Shown here: positions 17,401-26,364 of the stretch, one piece after another | How positions within the stretch are numbered: position 1 is the stretch's first letter | How the letters are laid out: every line of letters begins with the position of its first letter | Assembly (NCBI RefSeq): GCF_039543225.1 | Contig: NZ_BAABJI010000002.1 | Coordinates: 868,001 to 932,000 of the forward strand | DNA length: 64,000 bases | Source of the DNA: Mucilaginibacter defluvii | GTDB taxonomy: Bacteria > Bacteroidota > Bacteroidia > Sphingobacteriales > Sphingobacteriaceae | Reading direction: 5' to 3' | Position numbers and translations under genes: made by a program | The notes under the pieces: generated by a model | What the model was told of the DNA's origin: nothing | The model's database searches: none | The model's input: only the letters and a program-made list of their open reading frames with translations

Positions 17401-18159
17401 TTACTTGATCTCGAATTTGGTGCTGCCTTTAGGTACAAGTACATATTCAAAAGTGAAATACATGTGCGGGGTATCTTTAAACCACTTATCGGGCGTAAAA
17501 GCATCTTTATAGCAGCTGATCATTTTGATTTTAGCAAAATCGCCTGAAGCAGTACGTACTACCAGCGTGCGCGATTCGGGCATAGCATAGGCTACGTGCT
17601 TTTTTTGCTCGCTGCCATCGCCGCGAATAGTGCCATTAAAATCATAGAGGTACCAGCCCGTTCCATCACCAAAAGCGCCAAGCTTGTCGGTACCGTATGT
17701 TGCTGATGTTGAAAAGTCACCGCTTGCAGGCACGTCGGTAATTTCTTCAAACGGCTTTTCAACTATTAGTATACCGCCAACTCCGTTAGCGCCGTAACCT
17801 ATGTTTTTTTCATCCTTACCGTTATTGGCACCTATAAAGCTGTTATACAAACTGCTAAAGCTAATATCCCAGCGGGCTGTTGTTTTAAACTCCGCGGCAA
17901 CCTGTTCTTTGTTTTCCAAGCTAAAAAAAACTACCGGTGGCGGTGTGGTTGGTTGGCTATCATCAACCGGGGCTAAAAAATTCTCAACACGTTGTATTTT
18001 ATAGTAAGGTATCGTACCGTTTGGTTTAGGTGTTTCAGTTCCGGTTTCTTCATCATCCGGCACTACATCGTTATCTTTTGAACATGCCGTAAAAAGCACA
18101 CTCATCACCGTAAGCATAAAAAACCATCTTCCTGAACTTTTTAATAATGATCGCATCAT
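17401..18159 (-). CDS. hmuY: HmuY family heme-binding lipoprotein
   Basis: 252 aa. A lipoprotein signal ends VLFTAC (Cys about residue 26). HmuY hallmarks are present in order: FFSLENKEQVAAEFKTTARWDISFSS, YNSFIGANNG, GWYLYDFNGTIRG, RTLVVRTASGDFAKIKMIS and YFTFEYVLVPKG. HmuY of Porphyromonas gingivalis captures heme at the cell surface and passes it to the TonB receptor HmuR. It is the third gene of the minus-strand receptor operon. Heme ligand residues vary in this family and I cannot name them here. Confidence 0.87.
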   Translation of the reverse strand: MMRSLLKSSGRWFFMLTVMSVLFTACSKDNDVVPDDEETGTETPKPNGTIPYYKIQRVENFLAPVDDSQPTTPPPVVFFSLENKEQVAAEFKTTARWDISFSSLYNSFIGANNGKDEKNIGYGANGVGGILIVEKPFEEITDVPASGDFSTSATYGTDKLGAFGDGTGWYLYDFNGTIRGDGSEQKKHVAYAMPESRTLVVRTASGDFAKIKMISCYKDAFTPDKWFKDTPHMYFTFEYVLVPKGSTKFEIK

Positions 18160-18190
18160 GTTTTGTATATGTATTTGTTAAGTAAATAGA

Positions 18191-18865
18191 TTATTGGTCT
18201 TTGGTTGACAGATTGCGGCTGCCATCCTGTTGTACATAATATCTGAAAGTGAAGTAAGGCGCCGGCCATGTAATATCCGTTACCACTGCCGGCGCGCCTT
18301 CATACATGCTCACCATTTCGAGCTTTGCGAATTTGCCGTCAGCCGTGCGCAATACGTAGGTGCGGTTTTTTACAGGTATGGCGATATGGGTTTTAATATC
18401 GTAAAAGTACCAGCCGTTGCCGTTGCCGCTGTCCCAACCCGCTGCGGTTATTCCGTTTTTGGCGAATTCCTCATCAGATGGGGCCGTAGTCAGCTTATCG
18501 TAACTTTGATTTACAGCGATCAACGCCCCCTTGCCCGGCCCGCCTAGGCCGAAGCTCGACTGATTGGTGCCATTGTTTATCGATACATAAGAGTTGTACT
18601 CTTTAGCAAAAGCGATATCCCACTTGGTAGTTTTTTTCTCACTGCTATCAACCTTAGTGTTTGTTGTAAAACTGAAATAAAACGGCGTGAACGGCTTACC
18701 GCTACCAACGGTGTTGCCAACATCGCCCGGTAAGTCTGCCACAACGGTACTTCTACCGTCGGCTAACACCGGTTTAACTTGCTCCTTGGTGCAGGCGCTC
18801 AGCCCAACAACCAACGCCAAACCTGATACAATTGATCTTAACTTTATAAGTCGATTTAGTTTCAT
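18191..18865 (-). CDS. hmuY: HmuY family heme-binding lipoprotein
   Basis: 224 aa, with lipobox VVGLSAC (Cys about residue 25). The HmuY pattern is clear: FYFSFTTNTKVDSSEKKTTKWDIAFAKEYNSYVS, GNGWYFYDIKTHIAIPVKNRTYVLRTADGKFAKLEMVS and YFTFRYYVQQDGS. It directly follows the TonB receptor gene (9-bp gap), as hmuY and hmuR are paired in other Bacteroidota, so it is the best candidate for the receptor-partner hemophore. The N-terminal WDIAF block and the C-terminal beta pair are both intact. Ligand residues are not assigned. Confidence 0.9.
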   Translation of the reverse strand: MKLNRLIKLRSIVSGLALVVGLSACTKEQVKPVLADGRSTVVADLPGDVGNTVGSGKPFTPFYFSFTTNTKVDSSEKKTTKWDIAFAKEYNSYVSINNGTNQSSFGLGGPGKGALIAVNQSYDKLTTAPSDEEFAKNGITAAGWDSGNGNGWYFYDIKTHIAIPVKNRTYVLRTADGKFAKLEMVSMYEGAPAVVTDITWPAPYFTFRYYVQQDGSRNLSTKDQ

Positions 18866-18874
18866 ACACTTTCA

Positions 18875-21226
18875 TTAAAAAAACCTGTAACTAACACCCA
18901 GCAGTATTGTACGGCCTGAATTGGCAGGCATAAGCTCGTGCCGGTAATTCATTATGTTATCAATTATCACCTGTAGCGCCAGATGCTTTTGCGTTAAAGC
19001 CTTTTGCACCGAAGCGTTCAGCAAAAAATATCCGGGCACGTAGGTGTCATACGGATCTAGAAAATTGTTGCGCCTTCCGGCTTCCATAAAGCCATATTTG
19101 CCTCGATAGTTTACTCGTAAGGTGCCGGTTACTTCCTTGGGTTCATACTCGTACACAAAACGCAGATTGGCCATGTGGCGTGAACGATTGGTAAGGCCAA
19201 AATAATCGGCAGTGGTGGAGCGCCTATCTGTAGCTGTCTCAGGTACGTGTACTGTTGCAAAGTCGCCTGTGCCAGCTTTTATTGAATCAATAACACCCCT
19301 GTCTTTTGCGTAAAGCATTTGATATCCGGCTGATATGGTTAATCCACGGGCCGCTTTTATGCTGCCATTTACCTCAACGCCTGTTAAGAATACCCTATCA
19401 ATGTTGAAGTAAGAGAACACCTGCTGGCCGTTAGACTTAGATGCAACCTGTTCTGTATTGATGAAATTGCGCACATTATTGTAAAAACCATTAACCTGTA
19501 TACTGATCTTGTTGCCGGGCGTGTAAGCAAACCCTGCGCTATAGGATACTGAGCGCTCGGCTTTTAACTGCCCCACACGGTCGGCATTAGGGAACACCGA
19601 CGATATTTCGCCGTTCTGCTGTAAGCGTTGCAGTTCCCGTGAAAATACTTCGTTGCCTAAAACGGTGTAACCGCCCCCCGCAAAATTGGTAAACACCATG
19701 TACAGCTGCCTGTAATCAGGCGTTTTAAAGCCCGATGCTACAGCCGCTTTTAATGTAAAAACATGGTTTATTTTATGATCGATACCAAAGCTTGGCGTTA
19801 AGCTGCTGCCATAGCGATTATGGTGCTCAAGCCGTAACCCGCCAACTATAGTTGTTTTATTGGTTAGTTGCCAATCTGCTTGTGTATAAGCAAAACTGTT
19901 TTGCTGGCTACGGCTGCCACCATACAGCGTGTTGTCCATTGTTTCGTATTGTGTACCCGCACCACCTGTAAGTGTAAAAGCGTTTTGCCACGACCTTGAT
20001 ACCTGCACCTCGCCACGGTGCAGGTACTGCGTAAAATTGTTCGCAGTTAAAGTTTGGGTAGATGTAAGGTCGGTATTGTTTTGGCGGGTAGAATATCGTG
20101 TAAGGTAATATTGCGTTTTTAGTCGCAAGCCGCTTTTCAGGTTCGTATTCAGCACTGCTGATGCGTTCAGGTCATCCTCACTCATGGCATCACGCTGCGT
20201 AGCGGAGTTAAATGATTTGTCGTTCACCGATTCGCGCGAAGCAAACCTGCCTGTAAAATTGAGGGAATTTATTTCACTTAAAGCGTAACGGCCGCGCCCC
20301 TGTATGGTATAGCTGCTGTATGGATAAACTGTCTTACCTTCAGTAAGATAGGGATTGGCATTGAAACCATCGGTCCGGTAATAATTGGCACCAATGTACC
20401 CCGCCCCCCGGCCACCGGCAAATGGTGCTTCACCTTCCAGATTGGCATCAACCACATTAAAGCTGCCGTAACGAACTGATGCCATACCCTGGCTTTGCGA
20501 TATACGCTGGCGGGTGACAATGTTTATTGCACCGGCCATTGCCTCACTGCCAAACAGGCACGATGACGCGCCTTTAATAATTTCGATACGCTCAATGTTA
20601 GCAACAGTGATGCGCGAAAGGTCAAAGTTACCGGAATTACGGCCGGTCATGGGTTGGCCATCAATCAGGATCATGGTGTAACCACTATCAAAGCCCTGCA
20701 TTTGTAAACCCACCGCTCGTGGCCCAGCGCCAACATCGCTTACAATGGCCAAGCCAGTTTGTTCTTTTAAAACCTCATCGAGCCTGCGGCTGCCCATCTG
20801 GTCAATTTGCTTACGGGTAATTACCGTTACGGGCATTGCAGTTCGCTGAAAATCGATCAGGTTATCCGGGTTATACGGCTTAGTGTTAATGCTTACCTCG
20901 TTCAAGGCGTTTACATCTGCTTCTGCCGAGATGGCTAATATTACTTGCTGCCCTTGCTTAACGCTGGTTTTCACCACCTGCGGCTTTAACCCCACCGCGC
21001 TTATCCTCACATGGTAGTTGCCGGCAGCAACGTTATTGATAACAAATTCGCCATGTGCCCCGGTTGCTCTTCCCTGCCCTGTCTGTATTATAGTAACAGC
21101 CACACCTTGAACTGCCTTGCCTTTATCATCAGTAACAGTACCGCTTATGCACCCTGCAGGCGTTTGTGAGATGGCAATATGTAATGATGATAGTAGCATA
21201 AATAACAAGCAATACAAGTCTTTCAT
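18875..21226 (-). CDS. hmuR: TonB-dependent heme receptor (HmuR-like)
   Basis: 783 aa with a signal peptide, an N-terminal carboxypeptidase-regulatory-like domain (GCISGTVTDDKGKAVQGVAV onward), a plug domain (VTVITRKQIDQMGSRRLDEV, LIDGQPMTGRNSGNF, IERIEIIKGASSCLFGSEAM) and a 22-strand-type barrel ending LLGVSYRFF. This is the outer-membrane channel that takes up ligand using TonB energy; heme is inferred from the HmuY, HmuT, HmuU and HmuV-S neighbours. It is the first gene of the minus operon and diverges from the importer operon across a 334-bp control region. TonB is encoded at 42500-43354. Confidence 0.9.
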   Translation of the reverse strand: MKDLYCLLFMLLSSLHIAISQTPAGCISGTVTDDKGKAVQGVAVTIIQTGQGRATGAHGEFVINNVAAGNYHVRISAVGLKPQVVKTSVKQGQQVILAISAEADVNALNEVSINTKPYNPDNLIDFQRTAMPVTVITRKQIDQMGSRRLDEVLKEQTGLAIVSDVGAGPRAVGLQMQGFDSGYTMILIDGQPMTGRNSGNFDLSRITVANIERIEIIKGASSCLFGSEAMAGAINIVTRQRISQSQGMASVRYGSFNVVDANLEGEAPFAGGRGAGYIGANYYRTDGFNANPYLTEGKTVYPYSSYTIQGRGRYALSEINSLNFTGRFASRESVNDKSFNSATQRDAMSEDDLNASAVLNTNLKSGLRLKTQYYLTRYSTRQNNTDLTSTQTLTANNFTQYLHRGEVQVSRSWQNAFTLTGGAGTQYETMDNTLYGGSRSQQNSFAYTQADWQLTNKTTIVGGLRLEHHNRYGSSLTPSFGIDHKINHVFTLKAAVASGFKTPDYRQLYMVFTNFAGGGYTVLGNEVFSRELQRLQQNGEISSVFPNADRVGQLKAERSVSYSAGFAYTPGNKISIQVNGFYNNVRNFINTEQVASKSNGQQVFSYFNIDRVFLTGVEVNGSIKAARGLTISAGYQMLYAKDRGVIDSIKAGTGDFATVHVPETATDRRSTTADYFGLTNRSRHMANLRFVYEYEPKEVTGTLRVNYRGKYGFMEAGRRNNFLDPYDTYVPGYFLLNASVQKALTQKHLALQVIIDNIMNYRHELMPANSGRTILLGVSYRFF

Positions 21227-21560
21227 TTAAATCAGGGGCTGATATTATTTTTAATCAGTCTAAATAATAACAAGACAAAGGTGTATAGTTTAATTGATAG
21301 TTTATTACCGAAATCGGGATTATTTTTTATGACTTTGGGACTGTTATTCAAGTAAAATGAGCAACTGATAACATAAATGAGCTATCAAACAAGGGCAAAA
21401 AAGCGCGATTGATTAATCCCATATCACTGTATATAAGACAATTATCAATATATATAAATTATACAGCGATGCTCGGTTGTGCGCGACCTCTTCATTCCCG
21501 ATTCCATAATCAGCATGCGCCTTATTTGGAATGCTTATAAATAAGCGGTTCATTTGCGGC
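21227..21560. promoter_or_regulatory. Divergent control region of the heme locus
   Basis: This 334-bp AT-rich spacer must hold the promoters of the receptor operon (minus) and the HmuY-HmuTUV-S operon (plus). A plus-strand promoter candidate is TTTG at 21525-21528, 20 bp, then TTCATTTG at 21549-21556 (one mismatch to TAnnTTTG). No obvious Fur-type palindrome or riboswitch was recognised. Confidence 0.6.
21525..21556 (+). promoter_or_regulatory. Candidate promoter of the heme import operon
   Basis: TTTG (-33), a 20-bp spacer and TTCATTTG (-7, one mismatch) end 4 nt before the HmuY ATG at 21561. The arrangement predicts a leaderless or nearly leaderless transcript. Confidence 0.45.
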
Positions 21561-22112
21561 ATGAAATCCTTTACAAAATTTATAAGCCTGAGCCTTGGTT
21601 TAACATTAGGTTTATTACTTATACCCTACTCCAAAATAAAAGCGCAGCCTAATAATGATATAAAGGTTGTAAAAGATCTGCCTGCTCAATCAAAGGTTTA
21701 TTTCAGTATTGATGAAGGTAAAACGATAAGCGGAACTGATACCGCGACGGCTAAATGGGATATCGCGCTGCAACGTACAGCCTTTTCAGTTAATAGCGGC
21801 AGCAGCGGCAAAGGCACAACAACCGCCCAACTATTAAAAAAAGTTTCATTTGATAATGTGACCGTTGCCCCTGCAGATGGCTATAATGAAGATTCGGTAC
21901 AGGCCAAGGCAGTGCCGCCGGGCAGTGGCCAGGGCTGGTATTTATATGATATGACCAATCATACGGTTAACCCGGCACCTGGTCATATCATCATAGTAAA
22001 AACTGCTTCAGGCAAATATGCAAAGCTGGAGATTCTCAATTATTATAAAAACGGTGATGGAGAGGCCGGATACTACACCTTCAGATACGCCTTCATCAGC
22101 AAAGCCAACTAA
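21561..22112 (+). CDS. hmuY: HmuY family protein with a type I signal peptide
   Basis: 183 aa from ATG 21561 (MKSFTKFISLSLGLTLGLLL, cleavage likely after KIKAQ). Unlike the other HmuY proteins here it has no lipobox Cys, so it should be released to the periplasm or exported without a lipid anchor. Core blocks are intact: VYFSIDEGKTISGTDTATAKWDIALQRT, GWYLYDMTNHTVNPAPGHIIIVKTASGKYAKLEILN and YYTFRYAFI. It heads the importer operon, 6 bp before HmuT. A periplasmic heme shuttle to the ABC importer is my inference. An in-frame start at 21531 exists but lacks a signal-like beginning. Confidence 0.85.
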   Translation: MKSFTKFISLSLGLTLGLLLIPYSKIKAQPNNDIKVVKDLPAQSKVYFSIDEGKTISGTDTATAKWDIALQRTAFSVNSGSSGKGTTTAQLLKKVSFDNVTVAPADGYNEDSVQAKAVPPGSGQGWYLYDMTNHTVNPAPGHIIIVKTASGKYAKLEILNYYKNGDGEAGYYTFRYAFISKAN

Positions 22113-22118
22113 TTAAGC

Positions 22119-22946
22119 ATGAAAAAACATATCGTTATACTTATTTTGCTGGCAACATTGCAAACCGCAATGTCAGCGCCGCCAAAACGCATTATCACGC
22201 TTAACAATACCCTTACCGAAACGGTTGACGCGCTTGGGCTTGGTAAAAACCTGGTTGCTGTTGACGTTACCAGCACCTACCCTGCTTACGTAACAAAACT
22301 CCCGAAGGCGAGCAAAAACCGTTCGGTTTCGGCTGAGGGGTTGTTATCCTTTAACCCGGATATTGTGCTTGCAGCTGAAGGAGGCATAAACAAAGAGATT
22401 GAATATCAATTAACCGCCGCGGGCATCAAGGTGATTCAAATTAAACAAGTTTATTCGCCCGCTGGTACTTACCAACTCATTAAGGATGTTGCAGCGGCAT
22501 TGCAGGTACCGGCAAAAGGCAGCGCGCTTATTAAATTGCTGCAAGCCAAAGTAAATAAGGCAATAAGCTTTGTAAAACAGCATCCCAAAAAAACCAAGGT
22601 ATTATTTATTTATGCCCGGGGTACGGGTGTAATGATGGTTGCCGGTAAAAAAACGAGTATTGATGCCATGATAAACCTGGCAGGCGGGCAAAATGCGGTA
22701 ACCGGCTTTGACGATTTTAAACCATTTACAACCGAGGCGCTGGTAGAGGCCAATCCGGATATGATACTCATGTTTGACTTCGGCTTTAGCAGCCTTGGCG
22801 GAACTGAAAGTATTTTAAAGATACCAGGCATGTTGCAAACCAATGCGGGTAAAAGTAAACGCATTGTACAAATGGATTCAAACTTATTGGTAGGTTTTAG
22901 TACCAGGCTTGATCAGGCTGTCATCCAACTACATAAAAAGCTCTGA
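22119..22946 (+). CDS. hmuT: Heme ABC transporter substrate-binding protein
   Basis: 275 aa with a signal peptide ending TAMSAPP. It shows the class III (BtuF/HmuT) periplasmic-binding fold: RIITLNNTLTETVDALGLGKNLVAVD, LSFNPDIVLAAEGGINKE, MINLAGGQNAVTGFDDFKPF and ALVEANPDMILMFDFG. It delivers heme from the periplasm to HmuUV. The gene overlaps hmuU by one base (TGATG) and follows HmuY by 6 bp, so all four are one operon. Vitamin B12 as substrate is the main alternative, but the HmuY and HmuS neighbours favour heme. Confidence 0.9.
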   Translation: MKKHIVILILLATLQTAMSAPPKRIITLNNTLTETVDALGLGKNLVAVDVTSTYPAYVTKLPKASKNRSVSAEGLLSFNPDIVLAAEGGINKEIEYQLTAAGIKVIQIKQVYSPAGTYQLIKDVAAALQVPAKGSALIKLLQAKVNKAISFVKQHPKKTKVLFIYARGTGVMMVAGKKTSIDAMINLAGGQNAVTGFDDFKPFTTEALVEANPDMILMFDFGFSSLGGTESILKIPGMLQTNAGKSKRIVQMDSNLLVGFSTRLDQAVIQLHKKL

Positions 22947-23983
22947 TGAATAAAAAGCTGTTTTATACATTAGTGATAGCAGGCATCATAATAGCCGGGA
23001 TATTATCTGTTGGCTTAGGCGCGGTAAGTATTCCTCCCGCAGAGGTAGCCGGAATATTAATAAACAAAATTATCGGCTCAAAGAGCGCCACTGACCCGCA
23101 ACATGAAGCTATTATAACCATTGTGCGTTTACCGCGATTGTTGCTAGGCTTATTAGCAGGCGCTGCGCTGGGCATATCGGGCGCATCAATACAGGGCATC
23201 TTCCGCAACCCGCTTGCTGAGCCTGGGCTCATCGGTGTTTCCGCCGGCGCATCATTAGCCGCTGTGGCCGTTATTGGGCTTGAAGGAATATTGTTTGCCG
23301 GTTTGAGCAATTTGCTTGGCTACTATCTGCTGGCATTCGGCGCATTTGCCGGTGCCGGTGTTACAGCACTTATAATTTACAACCTGTCCAAACACGAAGG
23401 GCGGCCTAACATCACCACCATGTTGTTGGCGGGCATTGCCATAAACGCCCTGGCGGGGGCTTTAACCGGCCTTATCACATACCTTGCTACCGAGCAGCAG
23501 TTGCGTAATATTACCTTCTGGCTGCTGGGTAGTTTGGGTGGAGCAACCTGGCAAACTATAATTACACTGGTACCTTTTGTGCTGATACCTGCTATTCTGC
23601 TGCCCTTCTCGGGCAAGGCTTTGAATGCCTTTTCGCTTGGTGAGGCGCAAGCCGGTTACTTAGGTATTGATGTTGACAAGGTAAAGAAGCGCGTTATACT
23701 ACTATCAACAATGGCTGTTGGGGCGGCGGTATCATTAACCGGCATCATTAGTTTTGTTGGATTGCTTGTACCGCACATTGTACGGCTGGTGGTCGGGGTG
23801 GACAATACGCATGTATTGCCTGCATCAGCTTTATCAGGTGCGTTGATGCTTACCCTTGCCGATCTGATAGCGCGCACCATCATCGCCCCTATTGAACTAC
23901 CCATTGGCGTAATAACAGCCCTGATAGGCGCCCCGGTATTCTTATACATATTGATACGCGATAAACGAAAACTGATTATTTAA
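22946..23983 (+). CDS. hmuU: Heme ABC transporter permease (FecCD family)
   Basis: 345 aa with about ten hydrophobic helices. FecCD/BtuC hallmarks: LPRLLLGLLAGAALGISGASIQGIFRNPLAEPGLIGVSAGASLAAV near the N-terminal third, LLAGIAINALAGALTGLITY, and SLTGIISFVGLLVPHIVRLV followed by ELPIGVITALIGAPVFLYIL at the end. It forms the inner-membrane channel with the HmuV ATPase. The start ATG shares its A with the hmuT stop, and the next gene begins 4 bp after its stop. The frame is complete and of normal length. Confidence 0.92.
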   Translation: MNKKLFYTLVIAGIIIAGILSVGLGAVSIPPAEVAGILINKIIGSKSATDPQHEAIITIVRLPRLLLGLLAGAALGISGASIQGIFRNPLAEPGLIGVSAGASLAAVAVIGLEGILFAGLSNLLGYYLLAFGAFAGAGVTALIIYNLSKHEGRPNITTMLLAGIAINALAGALTGLITYLATEQQLRNITFWLLGSLGGATWQTIITLVPFVLIPAILLPFSGKALNAFSLGEAQAGYLGIDVDKVKKRVILLSTMAVGAAVSLTGIISFVGLLVPHIVRLVVGVDNTHVLPASALSGALMLTLADLIARTIIAPIELPIGVITALIGAPVFLYILIRDKRKLII

Positions 23984-23987
23984 CAGC

Positions 23988-25841
23988 ATGATTACGGTAA
24001 ACAACATATCATACAAAGCAGGGCACCGCACCCTTGTAAGTGATGTATCGTTCAGTATTCGTCCGGGTGAAATGGTAGCGTTGCTCGGAGCGAATGGCGC
24101 CGGTAAGTCCACACTGCTTAAAATAATTGCCGGTACGCACAAAGCTGAGAAAGGGCTTGTTGTGTTCAATGGCAAACCGCTTGAAGCATATACTACGGCC
24201 GAGCTTGCCATGAACCGCGCCGTACTTAATCAGCAAAATAATGTTAGCCTGCCATTTACGGTAGCCGAATTGGTAATGATGGGCCGTTATCCCTATTTCA
24301 AAAATTTGCCCGGGGCCAACGATTCACAAATAGTAAATGAAGTAATGAGCGCGACAGGTATTACCCATATTGCCGACCGATCGTACCTCACCCTATCCGG
24401 CGGCGAACAGCAGCGTGTTCAGCTGGCCCGTGCGCTGACCCAGCTATGGCAGCAAAAAAACTCACTGTTGTTAATGGACGAACCGGTTACCGGTATGGAT
24501 ATACTTTATCAGCAGCAAACACTGGCCATTTTAAAGGCGATGGCTCGCCGAGGCCACATGGTGATATGCGTATTGCATGATATGAACCTGGCATCGCACT
24601 ATGCCGACCGCGTAATGATGCTTAAGAATGGCCGCAAATGGTATGACGGTAGCCCACAGGAAATACTACAGCCAAAATCTGTATATGAAATTTTTGAGAT
24701 AGAAACGGATATCGTAATCAATCCATCAACATTAAAACAAATGATTATGCCGCGTGAAGTGGCTTTTAACTATAAACAAACATTAAACCCTTCGGATATG
24801 GAAACAACACAAAACAACCTGAAACAAAGGTACACTGAATACAAAGCGGCTAACCCTAAAAAACGCATTCGTGAAATTGCGAACGAGTTAAATGTAAGCG
24901 AAGCAGAACTGGTAGCCACCGGCATAGGTGAAACAGCCATCCCCCTAAAAAAAGATTTTGAGAATCTGCTTAATCGCATACCTGAACTGGGTTATGTAAT
25001 GGCGCTTACCCGTAATGAATACTGTGTGAGCGAACGTAAAGGTGTTTATGAGAGAATATCATTTACACCACACGCGGGTTTGGTTTTAGGGGAGGATATT
25101 GATCTGCGGCTGTTTATGCAGCACTGGCAGTTTGGTTTTGCCGTTAACGAGAACGATAGAAGAAGCCTGCAATTTTTTGACAAGACCGGCACTGCTTTGC
25201 ATAAGATATACCTGACAGATAAAAGCAATGAAGAGACTTACCAAAACCTGTTGAATGACTTTACGGAAAGCTCGGTTCAAACGATCAGCGTTTTACCTAA
25301 GGAAAATAAGCGCGCCGCTGAAATGCCTGACGAAGCCGTTCAGGTTGATGATTTCAAGACCGCATGGAAAGGCATGGGCGATAGCCATGAGTTTTTTGGA
25401 CTGTTGAGAAGATTCAATGTTTCGCGCACACAGGCACTGCGTTTGGCACCGGAAGGGTTTGCTAAAAAATTAAACGCTGAGAATTTTAAAAAAGCGTGTG
25501 AATTATGCGCCGGGAACAACGTTCCGGTTATGATTTTTGTACCTAATCATGCTTGCATACAAATACATACCGGCAATATTGACAAACTGGTAGAAATGGG
25601 GCCATGGTACAATGTTTTGGACCCGGAATTTAACCTGCACCTGCGCATGGATGCTATTGCAGAAACATGGCATGTTATAAAACCATCAACCGATGGCGAT
25701 GTAAATTCGATTGAATTATATGACGAGCAAGGCGAAATGATATTGCAAATGTTCGGTAAGCGAAAACCAGGCGTGCCCGAATTAACCGAGTGGCGCGAAG
25801 TGGTTAACGGCCTTGAAACCGTTAACGAACCTGTTAACTGA
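23988..25841 (+). CDS. HmuV ATPase fused to HmuS/HemS heme-handling protein
   Basis: 617 aa. Residues 1-260 are a complete heme-importer ATPase: Walker A GANGAGKS (34-41), signature LSGGEQQ (136-142), Walker B LLMDEP (161-166) and H-loop VLHDMNLASH. Residues 271-617 form a full-length HmuS/HemS/ChuS protein: LKQRYTEYKAANPKKRIREI, LNVSEAELVATG, and MGDSHEFFGLLRRF with His467, aligned to the heme-ligand His of HemS/ChuS. HmuV is normally about 260 aa and HmuS about 345 aa and separate, so this is a whole-protein fusion. It would couple ATP-driven import to cytoplasmic heme binding or breakdown. The stop abuts the convergent RRM gene stop. Confidence 0.9.
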   Translation: MITVNNISYKAGHRTLVSDVSFSIRPGEMVALLGANGAGKSTLLKIIAGTHKAEKGLVVFNGKPLEAYTTAELAMNRAVLNQQNNVSLPFTVAELVMMGRYPYFKNLPGANDSQIVNEVMSATGITHIADRSYLTLSGGEQQRVQLARALTQLWQQKNSLLLMDEPVTGMDILYQQQTLAILKAMARRGHMVICVLHDMNLASHYADRVMMLKNGRKWYDGSPQEILQPKSVYEIFEIETDIVINPSTLKQMIMPREVAFNYKQTLNPSDMETTQNNLKQRYTEYKAANPKKRIREIANELNVSEAELVATGIGETAIPLKKDFENLLNRIPELGYVMALTRNEYCVSERKGVYERISFTPHAGLVLGEDIDLRLFMQHWQFGFAVNENDRRSLQFFDKTGTALHKIYLTDKSNEETYQNLLNDFTESSVQTISVLPKENKRAAEMPDEAVQVDDFKTAWKGMGDSHEFFGLLRRFNVSRTQALRLAPEGFAKKLNAENFKKACELCAGNNVPVMIFVPNHACIQIHTGNIDKLVEMGPWYNVLDPEFNLHLRMDAIAETWHVIKPSTDGDVNSIELYDEQGEMILQMFGKRKPGVPELTEWREVVNGLETVNEPVN

Positions 25842-26201
25842 TCAGGATGCTTTTCTCGGGCGTTTGCCCCTGCGTTCGGATACTGCAGCAATTGAGTAAC
25901 CTTCCGGGCGCACGGGCTTACGCCTTACCTGCGGCTGTTGCTGCTGTTGAGCTGGTTGCTGCCTATCGGCGGGGCGAACGCTGATGGTGCGGTCATCAAT
26001 GGTACCTCCGTCAAGCGCTTTTATTAAAGCGGCAGCGCTCAGTTCATCAACCATATTAATAAAACCATAGCCTTTGCTTTGGCCACTATCTATATCGGTA
26101 ATTATTTTCACTGATGCCACGTGGCCATATTGATGGCATATCTCAGCCAGTTCGGCCTCGTCCATGTCGCGGGGAATACCCACGATAAAAAGTTTCGTCA
26201 T
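25842..26201 (-). CDS. RRM-type RNA-binding protein
   Basis: 119 aa from ATG 26201 (MTKLFIVGIPRDMDEAELAE). One RNA recognition motif with RNP2 KLFIVGIP and RNP1-like KGYGFINMV, then a Gln-rich stretch (QQPAQQQQQPQ) and a basic tail (RRKPVRPEGY ... RRGKRPRKAS). Bacteroidota and cyanobacteria use such short RRM proteins as RNA-binding factors, often cold-responsive; targets are unknown here. Its stop codon directly abuts the stop of the HmuV-S gene (TGATCA at 25839-25844 contains both), leaving no room for a terminator between them. Confidence 0.85.
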   Translation of the reverse strand: MTKLFIVGIPRDMDEAELAEICHQYGHVASVKIITDIDSGQSKGYGFINMVDELSAAALIKALDGGTIDDRTISVRPADRQQPAQQQQQPQVRRKPVRPEGYSIAAVSERRGKRPRKAS

Positions 26202-26364
26202 GTTCACTGTGTTGAATAAAGTTTACAACGAAAAGTATGCCATTAAATTTTTTAGCTACGTTATTTATTCAATCCAAAACAAAAATAAATCACGCAGTGT
26301 AAATTATACACTATTTGAAGCGAATATTATACAGCGCTGACATAATCTTAAGCGACATGTTGAG

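Noticed and set aside
16428..17504. Longer start (17504) for the TIG lipoprotein
   Set aside because: It would overlap the upstream HmuY gene; ATG 17381 yields a proper lipoprotein signal.
21427..21466. 7-bp inverted repeat CTGTATA/TATACAG in the heme control region
   Set aside because: Short, in very AT-rich sequence, 26-bp spacing; not distinguishable from chance and not a recognised Fur or AraC site.
23983..25841. Possibility that the HmuV-HmuS fusion is an artefact
   Set aside because: The frame stays open and coding-like through the junction with full motifs in both halves, so I report it as real while noting the check.
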